From contig NC_135557.1 in NCBI RefSeq assembly GCF_964340395.1, positions 7,206,709 through 7,251,708 of the forward strand: DNA of 45,000 bases. The letters are read 5' to 3'. Shown one piece after another: positions 29,087-45,000 of the stretch. Position numbers and translations under genes: made by a program. The notes under the pieces were generated by a model. It did no database searches. It was not told the origin of the DNA and saw only the letters and a list, made by a program, of their open reading frames with translations. Source of the stretch: Glandiceps talaboti. Its lineage: Eukaryota; Hemichordata; Enteropneusta; Spengelidae. How positions within the stretch are numbered: the first letter of the stretch is position 1; every line of letters begins with the position of its first letter.

Positions 29087-29284
29087 CTGGATGTAAACAC
29101 GATTCCGTAAAAGTCACATCGTCAATGGCAATGTCAGATGCATTAGCGTTACCCATGAAAACTTCAAAGACGACTTTGAATGAGTGAGTATTACCAATCA
29201 CAACATTAGCATAATTCCATCTATCTCCTTGGCTACTATGTTTATGCCATATGAGTAATCGTGGTGCATTTTCTTCACTAGATT
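29087..29284 (-). pseudogene. MAM domain, C-terminal exon
   Basis: 198 nt, phase 1-1, acceptor gctgtatacag, donor CAG|GTATGC. DRWNYANVVIG, FKVVFEVFMGNAN and SDIAIDDVTFTESC. The middle part of this MAM (GxYxxxD...CLxFWYxMYG) was not found in the intron before it. Confidence 0.7.
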
Positions 29285-29353
29285 CTGTATACAGCTAAAT
29301 TGTTAAAGTAAATTGATAAATGTGTTAACCCCAGGAGTGCTGATAGTAAGTGG

Positions 29354-29402
<49 letters not shown>

Positions 29403-29549
29403 TGATATCATAACTATCAGTATACATTTCACACTGATACCATACATTGTCTATACGAGGTCTTTGTCGATAGGAAAACTTCATTTACAACTGAGACTTC
29501 TGAGTTCTGAGAAAGTATGAACATAACAGAGTGAAATCCACACTTTAAG

Positions 29550-29863
29550 CATACAGTGATTTGGATTGAGAAGACAATGTCTAAAACGAGAACATTACCG
29601 CCTGCCTTGAGAGGATACCGATACCGGAAACGTCAATCCACGCCTAAGAAAAAAACCCATTGGATATAACCGAGGTGAGGCTATAGCTAAAACATTTACA
29701 GTCACTGATTACACGAACCTTCAACTTTATTGTAGCAACGTGAAAGAAGCTACTCTGTGTTGTCACTCATCTTTAATTAATAGAAACTGGAATCTAATGA
29801 GATATGATGATTTGTAGTGTCCGAAATAGAAAGTGTATTAATCTCTTCATACCGAACAGTAGT
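29550..29863 (+). repeat. Direct repeat, copy 2 (about 0.3 kb)
   Basis: Second copy of 28019-28325, 1.53 kb away. The preceding 25 bases also match 27931-27955, so copy 2 has lost about 60 bases. Confidence 0.85.
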
Positions 29864-30728
29864 ACATTTAATAGGCATGTTAGAATAGACAAGATAGTCT
29901 CAACAAATTCAATTGATACACAAATAAGCAGACCTTAGAAATCGTTCATCGAATGTAGGAGATAATAACATATGATATCCAAAAGTCTACTTAAGTATGC
30001 CAATATTACAGTGCTAGTCAAAACCTTTGATTTTCTAAGATACCCAGAAAACTTAACTATTGTCTCAACATGTTGATGCAACAGTGATAAAGCTATTTGA
30101 TGGGCGTTGGCTTATTTGTAGTTTCAATAGAGAGTCGTCCCTTAAAACTAATTATTTAGAATTTCATTAATTCGCATTGATGTTTTGGGACTTCCAATGT
30201 TTCAACTATGTTGATCACAGGGTGATTAGAATTGCACAAGAGAAGAACAAATATTTCTCATTTGTGGACACATTGAAGATCACATTTAGTTTGTGTGTAT
30301 CTTAGTAAACTGAAGGCTGGGTTACTAGTGTCTGGATTGTTTCAGCTTGTAGTTAATATGCCACGTCTCCAGAGATGTTTATCTGTTGACTGGAATATAA
30401 ACCCACTTGAGGAGAATCCCCTCTTGAATGTTGCTTTTACAGGAAACCATTATTGTATTTTAAACGCCTCATAAAAAGTTGCTATATAATAAAGAATTTT
30501 AGTAAAAATCCGTAAATAGCAATATCTTCCCGTTTTTCATAAAAAATACTAACGTTATCATAATAAATAGTGTAAAGTTCACAAAATACTGGTCAATTTA
30601 TGTGAAATGAAGAGTTTGGGGTAAACATTGGTTCTAATGTCGTCACCAGTGTTATTTGAAATAAAGTTAAATCTTTTCAACCATATATATTTAGGATTTG
30701 ACATGTGGCTGGCTAAATAAACACTTAC
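29864..30728. other. MAM intron without the expected middle exon
   Basis: AT-rich with no CLxFWY-type coding sequence on minus. Confidence 0.4.
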
Positions 30729-30878
30729 TGTATAAAGACTTTGAGGTGTGGTCATATCTTGGTGCTATAACTGGTTTTACCTTTGTATCATAACCACTTG
30801 CTCGGTGCCAGTTAAATTTGTCATTTGGAGTACCTTCATACCATCCACACTCATTACTTTCGATGTTACATGTTGTAG
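30729..30878 (-). pseudogene. MAM domain, N-terminal exon
   Basis: 150 nt, phase 1-1, donor ACA|GTAAGT. TCNIESNECGWYEG, DKFNWHRASG and APRYDHTSKS match the MAM start. Confidence 0.7.
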
Positions 30879-31552
30879 CTATGTATAGAACAGAACAATA
30901 GAATCAATGTCTCTCATAAGGGTAAAGCTTTCTAATATATGTTCCTACACACATAGTTTGAATGCAAAATTCTGAGCTATAGCTGTCATACCCTTAATTA
31001 ATTACTAATAAATTATACTAAAACATAACATTTGAAGTTTGCAGACTTAAGATATTGCCTAACTACCGAACAAAAATAGCATTTATGCAAATTACAATTA
31101 TAAGTTACATTAACAAGATCCATGAACCATTTTTTATGACATTTGTAGTTTCCAAAACCAGTACTTATGAAAAATATTAATCGCCATTAAAATGTACATC
31201 AATAAGCTATATTAAACATGTGTGCTTCAGCACATGTACCGAAATGATATCAAATTTGAAGTTATAGCCCCATTATCATTAACTATGCAAAGTATAAGGT
31301 ACATGTACAACATAGATAGGAGTGGTTTATTATGGTTGATGTTTCTACTAAGTTATATGGAATTTGAAACGTGTTTCCTTACGATATGGCCTAATTTAAG
31401 TATGTAAATTAATCATTAATATTCATAAGAAAACTATGAAAACCTAGTCAGCTCTTAAAATGAGCACAAAAGGGCGATGTGTAACAAGTTCCGTTAGAAT
31501 TGATGTAGAAATAGTTTTTAAGATATTGTCTTCAAGGATGGACGCACAGACA

Positions 31553-31603
<51 letters not shown>

Positions 31604-31821
31604 TATATACAAAACCATAACATAAACTTCCCTTGTGAAAGTAAACAATTGAGGTATCTGGAAGACATAGAATGAAAGTGACCGAAACACATGAGGCAAC
31701 ATTTTACTCAGTAAGTATTACTATCGGAACTGTGCCACTGAGCATATGTCACGTTTTCTATGTTTAAGACTTCTAGTGTAATTAATAGATCTACAGGAAT
31801 TGCCAGACCTGTTTAACTTAC

Positions 31822-31950
31822 GGCAATCGACTTCATCTGAGTTATCTGTGCAGTCACGGGCGAAGTTACAGTATTGAGAGGCATCAATACATGCACCATT
31901 TGTACATGTAAATTAACCAAAACCACAGGGATTACCACAAGGTGTTGGAG
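31822..31950 (-). pseudogene. LDL-receptor class A module with in-frame TAA
   Basis: 129 nt, phase 1-1. CGNPCGFG, TAA (31915-31913), then FTCTNGACIDASQYC and DCTDNSDEVDC. The Cys and acidic Ca-binding pattern is complete after the stop; TAA could derive from GAA. Confidence 0.75.
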
Positions 31951-33211
31951 CTGATAAATAACACACAGAAAAGTATTAGAAAATCAGAATGATAGTACAT
32001 TGGTACATGTTAATAGTTACATACATGTTACAAACTCTTGCTCATCTTTAAGATGAAAATGGAGAACTAACTGCTGCTAAAATTGAATTAAAAAATAAAT
32101 ATTTTTAGATAATTTATTTATAAACTTGACTTAAATTTGCATATAATTACAAACTCGTCAAATGAAAAGCATCATGGCTTTAAAAGTTGTGAAGTATACA
32201 AATGGACCACTTGAGTCACCCACCATACATTTCAGATTACAGAGTCGGAAACCAAAGAGCGGACATACTTGGGTCATGGGCCATGAACATTTCAAATTAT
32301 AGAATCACAAACCAAACTCCGAGCACTTTGATGTCACGGGCCATGCATTTCAGAATGAATAAACAAATAAATAACCAAACACCAGCATTGCTCTGTCATT
32401 GTATAATTGATCTCATAATCTAGAAACAAAGATTTTGAGTATGATTTTTAAAAAAAATTATATTTGCCCAGGAGTAATATGGTATATAGACACCTGAATG
32501 TGATTTGTTTGTTTTCATCCTAATAGTCAGTCAATGAATTACTTGTTTGTGAATTAGTTATAATGATATTTATCTTTCTTTAACCAATATTTCCAGATAT
32601 TGTGACCAATTGATTAACATATTTTAACAGCGTTTAAGTAAAGTCACCCATGGTTGGTGGATGAACGGTAGCTACATTTGGTTCACCTGAATATTAAAAA
32701 AAACCCACATAAATACTGTTCAAACACGGCACTAGTAACTCACTCATAACTGCCCATGTATTGATTTTGTTTGTGTGCATGACATTTTCTTTCAATTCAG
32801 ATGTCAGAATTTCAAGTATTTGTGTCTCCTTCTATAAACATGCCACCAGCCTTAGAGGCCCTTATCTCAAACACACTACTGTGGAGTTTGGGTCTAGAGG
32901 CCCATATCTCCCACACACTACTGCGTGAGTCTGTCTAGTATATGGGTCGGAGTGCGTTAAGGTTACACACACAAGTGTGTAGGGGAATATACTTTCCTCA
33001 TACTTCTATCGGGATAGAGAGGCCCAAATCTTCAACATTTCATCATGGAGGTGGGGAAGTGGGGGGGGGGGGGCATATCTTCCACAGTCTAATGTATAAA
33101 TATTCTGCAAATTACCGTGGCGGCAGGAAATTAGTTATTACTATGTAAAAACAAGAGTTGCACTCTATAAATGATAATTAATACAAATAATTAAAATATG
33201 AGAAAACATAC
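31951..33211. other. MAM intron
   Basis: No exon recognised; a G run at 33058-33072. Confidence 0.4.
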
Positions 33212-33287
33212 CTATACAATAACCATTGCTGATAACAACATCGTCAATTGCAATGTCACCTCAGAACCATGTACCAATAAAGATTAT
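33212..33287 (-). pseudogene. MAM domain, C-terminal exon with in-frame TGA
   Basis: 76 nt, phase 0-1. IIFIGTWF, TGA (33263-33261), then GDIAIDDVVISNGYC. Both flanks are clear MAM sequence; TGA could derive from CGA by one transition. Confidence 0.7.
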
Positions 33288-33532
33288 CTTAGATAGAATT
33301 ACAACAATTATATGGTATTATACTTTAATAGGGGTCTAAAATTAGATGAACGGATCCAGCCTTTTTATCATAAAAAGTTATTATAACGAAAAACACTATA
33401 TATTTTTATAATTATAATAGAATATAAAAAATAAAAGACATGTTGATCTAAATAATGCAACCTTGAAATAAATAAATGCCTCGTGTTGTTGTTTTTCCTA
33501 TCTGTCAACATCAATAACAATGTCGAAAATGC

Positions 33533-33580
<48 letters not shown>

Positions 33581-33667
33581 TTCTTCTTCTTCTTCATCTT
33601 CTTCTTCTTCTTCTTCTTCTTCTTCTTCTTCTTCTTCTTCTTCTTCTTCTTCTTCTTCTTCAAATTC

Positions 33668-33699
<32 letters not shown>

Positions 33700-33711
33700 C
33701 TTCTTCTTCTT

Positions 33712-33740
<29 letters not shown>
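33533..33740. repeat. Compound trinucleotide array (ATC, TTC, GTT, TTC)
   Basis: Pure blocks in the intron between two MAM exons; homopolymer ORFs here are artefacts. Confidence 0.95.
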
Positions 33741-33742
<2 letters not shown>

Positions 33743-33928
33743 TTTGGAGAAACATCTTTGGCGTGTCTTTTGGAATGATTGAAACCATTAATACATTTAG
33801 AAAGAAATCTGGATCCCCACACACATGGATTCATTCATTAGTAAAAACTACTGTTCGGCAAAACATAAACTGTTTGTGTAAAATTGATCAGTAAATACGT
33901 AAAACTTTAATTCGATATGAAAACTTAC

Positions 33929-34191
33929 CTGGGACTCCTTGACAGTTTTGAAGGGGACTTTACCATAATTCCATTTATCATTTTGATCACCACTTAATGT
34001 CCATATGGTATCTGGAGATTCTGGGTTATCGGCATGAGTGACGTCAACTGTGAGAGTACCCATATCACTACCGTACATGTAGTACCAGAATTCTAGACAT
34101 CTATAGCCTTGTTCTGCTGAAAGGACTTCACTGTACAGCTTAGCTTTGACATCGGTACTTGACCCTGAAGCGTCCATCAACAGGTAAGTGC
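33929..34191 (-). pseudogene. MAM domain, middle exon
   Basis: 263 nt, phase 1-0, donor CAG|GTAAGT. TYLLMDASG, KLYSEVLSAEQGYRCLEF, WYYMYGSDMGTLTVDV and DKWNYGKV give a textbook MAM core. Confidence 0.8.
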
Positions 34192-34713
34192 CTGGAAATA
34201 ATTTGTAAGAATTAAATTGTTGTTTTTGAGTTATGAAATAATTGACCCTGGTTATAGATTGATCAAATGAAACAGAGATACTTCAACAAATACAAACATG
34301 TGACATACAGATCTGAGAATCACTATTACATTTATACCTGTACAAACTGTATGGACGAGTACGCTGTGAACATTTCTTCTTCTGATTCTTCCAGTGTAAG
34401 TGAGAGTTTATTCTCTACTGTACTCAATACAAATGCATATTATAAACACAGCGTGAATAAAACATAACATGGCTAATTTTCATTCCTGTAGTATATAACA
34501 TTACTAACATTTGAAGTACCGATTGTCTCTTTTTTCTGCTCTTTGTTCTTCCTCGATTGATAACTTGTTTTCTTTGGTTTTGTTTCTATACCTAATGTAT
34601 TAGTCACATTATCTCTACTTGTTAGTAATGTCTGTACTTAATATTACTACCAGTGATGCTCGTAACATGGGAAGTGGGCCCCAGACACCAAAGGTGTGCA
34701 ATAAATAAACAAA

Positions 34714-34744
<31 letters not shown>

Positions 34745-34858
34745 AACAAATACATATATTTCTACTGTGTTGCCCTTGTTCATGCTTTGACATGATTGGA
34801 TTTGATTTGATATGAAGTGATGTAATATGACGTGATGTAACTAATTATATTCTGTTAC

Positions 34859-35005
34859 CAGTATCTAATCCTGTTTTATGATCTACCGATGGTCCTGTAT
34901 CATCTGTTCCTTTACTTCCCATGTTCATTATCCAGTATATGTCTTCATCAACCAATTGCAAACTGTTTGTCCATGAGCATCGACCATCTTCGAAATTACA
35001 CTCAG
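34859..35005 (-). pseudogene. MAM domain, N-terminal exon
   Basis: 147 nt, phase 1-1, donor CTG|GTAACA. ECNFEDGRCSWTN, DIYWIMNMG and GPSVDHKTG. It joins the exon at 33929 as LDTG-TYLLMDAS. Confidence 0.75.
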
Positions 35006-35303
35006 CTGACAGGGTTGTCATACATTTTAAGTGATTGACAGGATTCAACAAATTTCAAAAGGATTGACAGGGTCAGAACAAATTAAAATTGATTGACAGT
35101 GTCACAAATTGTGAATGATTGATAAGGTCTACTAGAAACAATCTAGCTAAGATTAAATTTAATTTCATATGTACTATAACTTGTTGTTCAAATAACTATC
35201 ATGACAACATAATATGCTTAACGTCATTTCAAGTGGACATCTGTCTTGAGTGACTGATATTACATTTACATAAATTACAAATTATTTTATCAAGTTATAA
35301 CTT

Positions 35304-35615
35304 ATTTGGAGTTGTACAGTCACCATCCATGATCTCAAAGTCATCTAATGCTACGTACCCGGTGTCAACATTAGTACGTTCAATTTCAAACACAAGTGAA
35401 CAATTGTTCTGTTGTCTTATTCAGACGTGCCAGATTCCAACGTTCTCCAAGTGCTAAATCTCGCTTCCACACAGGGTAGCTCATGATGTTATCGCTTTTA
35501 ATTCGTACACTTAAGACACCCATGGTAATACCACTTATAGCGTATAAGAATTGAAGACATCGTCTTGAGTTTGTTGTAAACCTCTTAGAGATATAACGAG
35601 CAAGTTGTCTACTTA
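35304..35615 (-). pseudogene. MAM domain, degenerate middle and C-terminal part with frameshift
   Basis: One frame gives RRCLQFLYAISGITMGVLSV and GERWNLARLNKTT, then a stop; a second frame continues with CSLVFEIERTNVDTGY, VALDDFEIMDGDC. One extra base lies near 35405-35420. No good donor follows DGDCTTPN, and the acceptor (cactgag) is weak. Confidence 0.6.
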
Positions 35616-36011
35616 CTCAGTGACGTGTATATAAGGGTAGAATATTTCGTATTTAAAGAGCTTTAGAATTTAAAGCAATGACAATATGTGTGTATATGAC
35701 TAGCGTCATGCATGCATACATACATACATACATACATACATACATACATACATACATACATACATACGAAGTAACTTTAAAGTGAAATGGTGGGGGAAAA
35801 ATGTTGTTGTTTTTTTTCTTGTTTTTTTTATGTTTTAAAAAAATTCAGTGGTATATGTATATGTTTAGCATTTCTCAAAAAGTAAGGGTGAAGATCCCAT
35901 ATCTTTTTTCTGGTTTCTGCCAGTATAATAAATGTACTTGTCAAAAAATGCACGTTCGATCAAATTCTTTTTACTTTTAATTTTACATATCAACCTTCCC
36001 TAATGACATAC

Positions 36012-36146
36012 CGTTTATGGCTTCATATGTATGATCCAAGGCAGGGCCTACATTAGCATCGCCTCTGATGGCAGCCCAATTGAAATCACCACTGATATCG
36101 TGTGTACCAGCACATAATCCATTTTCAAAATCACAACTCATAATAC
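36012..36146 (-). pseudogene. MAM domain, N-terminal exon
   Basis: 135 nt, phase 1-1, acceptor aatcttgcag, donor ACG|GTATGT. SCDFENGLCAGTHD, DFNWAAIRG and GPALDHT match the MAM start (CDFE...C...DFxW...GPxxDHT). Confidence 0.75.
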
Positions 36147-36294
36147 CTGCAAGATTAAGAAATCTATTACATAAACTATTACGTTGTAACATTGATACGA
36201 ACGGAATAACCAACAAAATGAATCATGAGTTTGACATTCCATGCTATATTATCATGTGGTGGTTTCTGTCGATAATCTGTAATGAATACTATAC

Positions 36295-36536
36295 CTGGTG
36301 AGCAATAACCATTTTGGAATGTGATGTCATCAATGGCTATGCCACCCAATATATTGTATCCCTGTACGGCTTCCAAAACAATAGTCCTCGATTCATCTGA
36401 TGGCACTAGAAGATTAACCTTAGCTTGCATCAACTTATCTTCATAGGTAGTTTTTCTACTCCATACTGTACTGCCAAGTGTGTTACTCTTCAAATAAACA
36501 TTCGATGAGCCTATGTGTGCTCCGTACATGTTGTAC
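36295..36536 (-). pseudogene. MAM domain, C-terminal exon
   Basis: 242 nt, phase 2-1, acceptor ttatttcgttgatag. YNMYGAHIGSSNVYL, then TTYEDKLMQAKVNLLV and GGIAIDDITFQNGYC, the MAM ending. Open throughout. Confidence 0.75.
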
Positions 36537-37314
36537 CTATCAACGAAATAATAATCAACGTCAAAAACCAACTTTGCAGTCATGATATAAGCATATAACC
36601 TTGACGATGGAGGTCAAGGTGAAAGGTCAAGTTGTATGTAACAAGTGTTCATTTATTTCATTTCAGTCACCCAAACAGGGTACACGATAACATTCTTCCA
36701 AATTAGCATAATGTGACATTGGGTAAATTGTATGCAACACATTTTTAATTCATCATCACCACGTTGTTTGTTACACAAGAAGAGGTCTATGAAAAGTTTT
36801 ATTGTCTTTAGGTAAATTTCACACAATTTGTTTTAATGATATATGGAGAGTTACAAATTATTGTATTTAGCATGATTACTGGGCACAGAAAATGATCAAA
36901 TATTGTTTGTCGAAAATAGAATGTATTCAGTAAATTACATTTTATTATACAAACACATATCAAGATGCACAATAGAAATCTTAAAACTACCACACCACCA
37001 TATCAGACATGTGTATCATTTCGGCGGAAGAAACACCATATGACGTCATGTCATGTGATCAGATCATGGTCTCAGGACAGCTGGGCAAGTCTTGTTTACC
37101 CCAGGATGTATAATCAGGTGGGCGTCACACTGGCGGTGGCGGTGTTTAATATGTTCCAGTGCTAATCCTAACTTCAGTATACTGTTTTCTCCAGTGGTCT
37201 GAGTTAACATGCAAATATTTTTACCAGTTCTGAACGAATCTTGCAGAAGATTTAACAAATATAGGTAGCAAGTTTGACAACAGGCAGCTTAAGAATTTTT
37301 GAGATATCATGTAC

Positions 37315-37355
<41 letters not shown>

Positions 37356-37447
37356 GACAAACAGACAGACAGACAGACACCCCCACGCACCCCCCTCCCC
37401 CACATACACGCACATTGCGAGAGGTTAAAATTAATATCATCATTTAC
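36537..37447. other. MAM intron
   Basis: No exon recognised; ACAG array at 37315-37380. Confidence 0.4.
37315..37380. repeat. (ACAG)n
   Basis: Short ACAG array in the MAM intron. Smaller simple repeats also occur at 29357-29402 (GAT), 31552-31603 (ACAG), 34704-34745 (AAAT) and 35709-35767 (ACAT). Confidence 0.9.
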
Positions 37448-37565
37448 CAGAAGGATAAACACTTGGGCTGATTAGCTGAGAACGAGACACTCGGACTGTT
37501 GAGTCTTGCTGATTCACCAACATCGTTATCCTCGCTGTTTTCTACATAAATGTAGTAGCCATCCA
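37448..37565 (-). pseudogene. MAM domain, middle exon
   Basis: 118 nt, phase 1-2, acceptor tttccttgcag. Encodes DGYYIYVENSEDN, GESARLNSP and PKCLSF; the split Trp codon joins the next exon's YNMYG to give the MAM core CLSFWYNMYG. Confidence 0.7.
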
Positions 37566-37794
37566 CTGCAAGGAAACACCATAGAAACTGTCATGAAAAC
37601 GCTTGTTTTTTGTCAAGTTCTATCAGGGGCGTTGCTATTACATGTGCATGCTTAACTAACTTCTGAATGTTCTGTAGTGTTAGTTTGAGGGTCTGCTTGA
37701 GGGTCAGTTGGTCAAAGTGCGAATACGCATACTCTGAAGGTAATGTATATGTCATTGTATAGTCATGGTTTGTATTGTGTACTGTCATTGTACA

Positions 37795-37966
37795 GTATTG
37801 TATTGTATTGTATTGTATTGTATTGTATTGTATTGTATTGTGTTGTGTTGTGTTGTGTTGTGTTGTGTTGCGTTGTATTGTGTTGTATTGTGTTGTATTG
37901 TGTTGTGTTGTGTTGTATTGTATTGTATTGTATTGTATTGTATTGTATTGTATTGTATTGTATATT
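37795..37966. repeat. (TTGTA)n/(TTGTG)n pentanucleotide array
   Basis: A TTGTA array with a central block of TTGTG variants. Confidence 0.95.
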
Positions 37967-37990
37967 GTCATTGTATAGTAGTGGATTGTA

Positions 37991-38380
37991 ATACATACGT
38001 ACATACATACACACATACATATATACATACATGCATACACTCATACATACATACATACATACATACATACATACATACATACATACATACATACATGCAT
38101 GCATGCATGCATGCATGCATGCATACATACATACATACATACATACATACATACATACATACATACATACATACATACACACAAATACACATACAAATAT
38201 ACATACATACATACATACATGCATACATACATACATACTTACACACACATACACACATACATACATACATACATACATACATACATACATACATACATAC
38301 ATACATACATACATACATACATACATACATACAAACATACATACATACAAACATACATACATACATACATACATACATAC
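37991..38380. repeat. (ACAT)n array, left of the palindrome
   Basis: Includes a GCAT block and the marker ACAAATACACATACAAATAT near 38180. Confidence 0.95.
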
Positions 38381-38589
38381 CAATCTGATTAAAATCTGAT
38401 GTTAGATAGGCTGGTTTTCCTGTATTTACCTTTATTCCATCGTTATTGCGTCTTTTACGTTAGTTTTTTATTTTCCTGAAAGGCGTTCGTCCAGGAAAAT
38501 AAAAAACTAACGTAAAAGACGCAATAACGATGGCATAAAGGTAAATACAGGAAAACCAGCCTATCTAACATCAGATTTTAATCAGATTG
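38381..38589. repeat. Near-perfect palindrome (98-bp arms, 13-nt spacer)
   Basis: Arms 38381-38478 and 38492-38589 are reverse complements with one mismatch. It is flanked on both sides by CATA repeats. Could be a foldback element or a recent inverted duplication. Confidence 0.9.
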
Positions 38590-38887
38590 ACATACATACA
38601 TACATACATACATACATACATACATACATACACACACACAAATACACATACAAATATACATACATACATACATACATACATGCATACATACATACATACA
38701 TACATACATACATACATACATACATACATACACACACACAAATACACATACAAATATACATACATACATACATACATGCATACATACATACATACATACA
38801 TACATACATACATACATACATACATACATACGTACGTACGTACGTACGTACGTACGTACGTACATACGTACATACATACATACATAC
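38590..38887. repeat. (ACAT)n array, right of the palindrome, with higher-order repeat
   Basis: The marker ACAAATACACATACAAATAT appears twice, about 100 bases apart (near 38638 and 38738), followed by an ACGT block. Confidence 0.95.
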
Positions 38888-39461
38888 GGTACATGTACAC
38901 TAATAAAGAACATTTTATATCATTTTATGAGTTTTCTTTTATTATGGTGAATACTTCTACTTTCAAAGTACACTATGTATATATGTCTCTACTTAATAAT
39001 GATAAAAAAGCTAGAAAATTCATCTTATGAGGCTATGTACAATAAATATTCAATAAATTCGGCAGCAATATATACATAGCACATTGTGATTTAAATACTG
39101 GCCAGAAAAATTCTTAATATCTGAAGTCCTCTGCTGGTACACCGCTGGCGATGCTGACGAGACATAGGTAAAAAATTGGGATTCGTTTCCAAGAAATGTT
39201 TTGTGGCTATTTCTACATGGCCAGGATACTAATTACATATTTGTTTATCCTGGAGAGTCATAAACATTGACAGGGTTCATAAAAATTAAAAAAATCATCT
39301 TATTTACATTAAATATATTCAAAAGGTCTACACATACAGCTCACTGATTGCGTTTTAAGTACTGTTCTTTAGAAATAACTTATTTAATTAATTGATGTTG
39401 ATTTAAAATCGTCAGTGATAATAATACACGAATTTTTCTGTACGATTGGGGGACTGTCACT

Positions 39462-44199
<4,738 letters not shown>

Positions 44200-45000
44200 C
44201 TGTATCAAGAGAGACAAAAATGATAATTTGCATAATTAGTATTGACTATACAAATGACATTAATAGTAATCAAGATGACAAAAGTTTGTTTTCAGAGTTA
44301 ACGATATTTGAAATTTTGATACTGCATAATAAGAACAAATTATGTAAATTACTCATTAAAATCGAAATCTACACCAACAACTTTTAATAGAGGACTAATT
44401 CTTGTATAGCAACGTAGCTGGCATCGCTCCAAATTGTTATCACTTTCGGTTACCCTACCCTTCAATACTCCCCCCCCCCCGCACACACGCATAGTGGAAT
44501 ATCGGTAGTGTAAAACTCCAGAAGGAAAGTATCGCAATTTTGAACACAGAAATCATGGCTTTTTACCAACGACCTGTATATCGTTCGCGCCATGACCGCC
44601 ATTCAGTCTTAATATTTGCGTACACATTATTTTACGCCGAGTGTGTAATGTAAGTAGGCCACACCTGTTCAGTGGATGTTTTCAAGTTTTAGTCAAATAT
44701 GTTTGTGTTGCTGTGTTGTCTTCAGCCCGGCATAGTGCGGATGGGGGTTTTGAATTCGTTACGCTTATATCCCCATTAGTGGGAAATCAAAATGAATTCA
44801 AAATGCCAAATCGCCTTGACTCTAGGCTATGTTGTCGTCTAACTGATGTGTTTAACGTTCGGTTAAATTTATCACAGCTTTGCTGTTTATTTGAAGTCTA
44901 TCAATATATCCACTCCACAAGTTACCATGACCGACGATTGCGTAACTACGACCAACCCATGCCAAACGTTTTTTTTTCATGCAGCGCCCTCCTGCGTTCA
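44200..45000. other. IgR4 first intron or 5' flank
   Basis: No WVT+G signal exon; a C run at 44470-44480. Confidence 0.4.

Larger units (their letters stand above)
26627..37565 (-). pseudogene. MAM / LDL-receptor class A multidomain gene, probably decaying
   Basis: Minus-strand exons at 37448-37565, 36295-36536, 36012-36146, about 35304-35615, 34859-35005, 33929-34191, 33212-33287, 31822-31950, 30729-30878 and 29087-29284 build successive MAM domains with an LDLRA module between, the order seen in animal MAM/LDLRA proteins (adhesion or mucosal surface proteins). Junction phases agree. However, there is a TGA at 33261-33263, a TAA at 31913-31915, a frameshift near 35405-35420, no mid-MAM exon between 30729 and 29284, and no N-terminal half for the MAM at 37.5 kb. 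No signal peptide exon was found. It could be a pseudogene, a mis-assembled gene, or two gene fragments. The 26627-26831 tail exon is only tentatively included. Confidence 0.65.

Noticed and set aside
33212-33287. Selenocysteine reading of the TGA
   Set aside because: MAM domains have no selenocysteine, no SECIS-like element was seen, and a second unrelated stop (TAA) lies in the next exon.
37743-38913. Long HTYIHTYI / CMYVCMYV ORFs
   Set aside because: ACAT and TTGTA arrays; no coding signal.
44400-44470. Signal-peptide exon for IgR4 at GGTTACCC
   Set aside because: The WVT-like sequence is not followed by GT on the minus strand and has no in-frame ATG.

Overview
The window looks like AT-rich genomic DNA from an invertebrate animal. 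Coding sequence occurs as short exons bounded by GT/AG splice signals, introns are long and full of tetranucleotide microsatellites, and the domains are metazoan extracellular types (Ig-like, MAM, LDL-receptor class A). A marine deuterostome such as a lancelet or acorn worm would fit, and a mollusc cannot be excluded. The species is inference only. All recognisable genes are on the minus strand, so gene order reads from high to low coordinates.

Main result: a head-to-tail array of four related genes, called here IgR1 (2946-8354), IgR2 (11709-16481), IgR3 (17813-24347) and IgR4 (39462-44199, 5' end outside the window). Each encodes a type I membrane protein with the same exon plan: signal-peptide exon (donor phase 1), one Ig-like domain exon (phase 1-1), Ser/Thr/Pro-rich stalk exon (1-1), transmembrane exon (1-2), then a last exon with the cytoplasmic tail. 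I assembled the exons by hand; all junction phases agree, and IgR1 and IgR2 give uninterrupted frames of 331 and 304 residues. The Ig domains are clearly homologous. The stalks, membrane segments and tails are not. The IgR1 tail carries a tandem LTYLKM/TEYQDI pair resembling the ITIM/ITSM pairs of vertebrate inhibitory receptors, while the IgR2 tail is short, basic and has no tyrosine. This 'same ectodomain, different tail' pattern is that of paired immune or allorecognition receptors. IgR3 has a one-base deletion in its Ig exon. IgR4 has lost the conserved Cys and Trp.

The 5' flanks of IgR1, IgR2 and IgR3 share a motif pair (TGATGTCAT, then TCATGTGA 22-23 bases away) about 175-220 bases upstream of the ATG. 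Perfect NF-kB-type sites lie upstream of IgR1 and IgR3, and a 19-bp repeat with about 14 CRE-like half sites lies upstream of IgR2.

Between IgR3 and IgR4 (about 26.6-37.6 kb) are exons of a MAM/LDLRA multidomain protein with two in-frame stop codons, one frameshift and missing domain parts, so it is probably a decaying gene. A separate terminal-exon candidate at 26627-26831 encodes a tail with overlapping YVPM and YGGM motifs.

The remainder is introns and intergenic DNA: microsatellites, several minisatellites, an almost perfect 98-bp-arm palindrome inside a CATA array, a second palindrome near 40.4 kb, a tRNA-like SINE, a 0.3-kb direct repeat and a possible hammerhead-ribozyme motif. No rRNA, intact tRNA or CRISPR array was seen.
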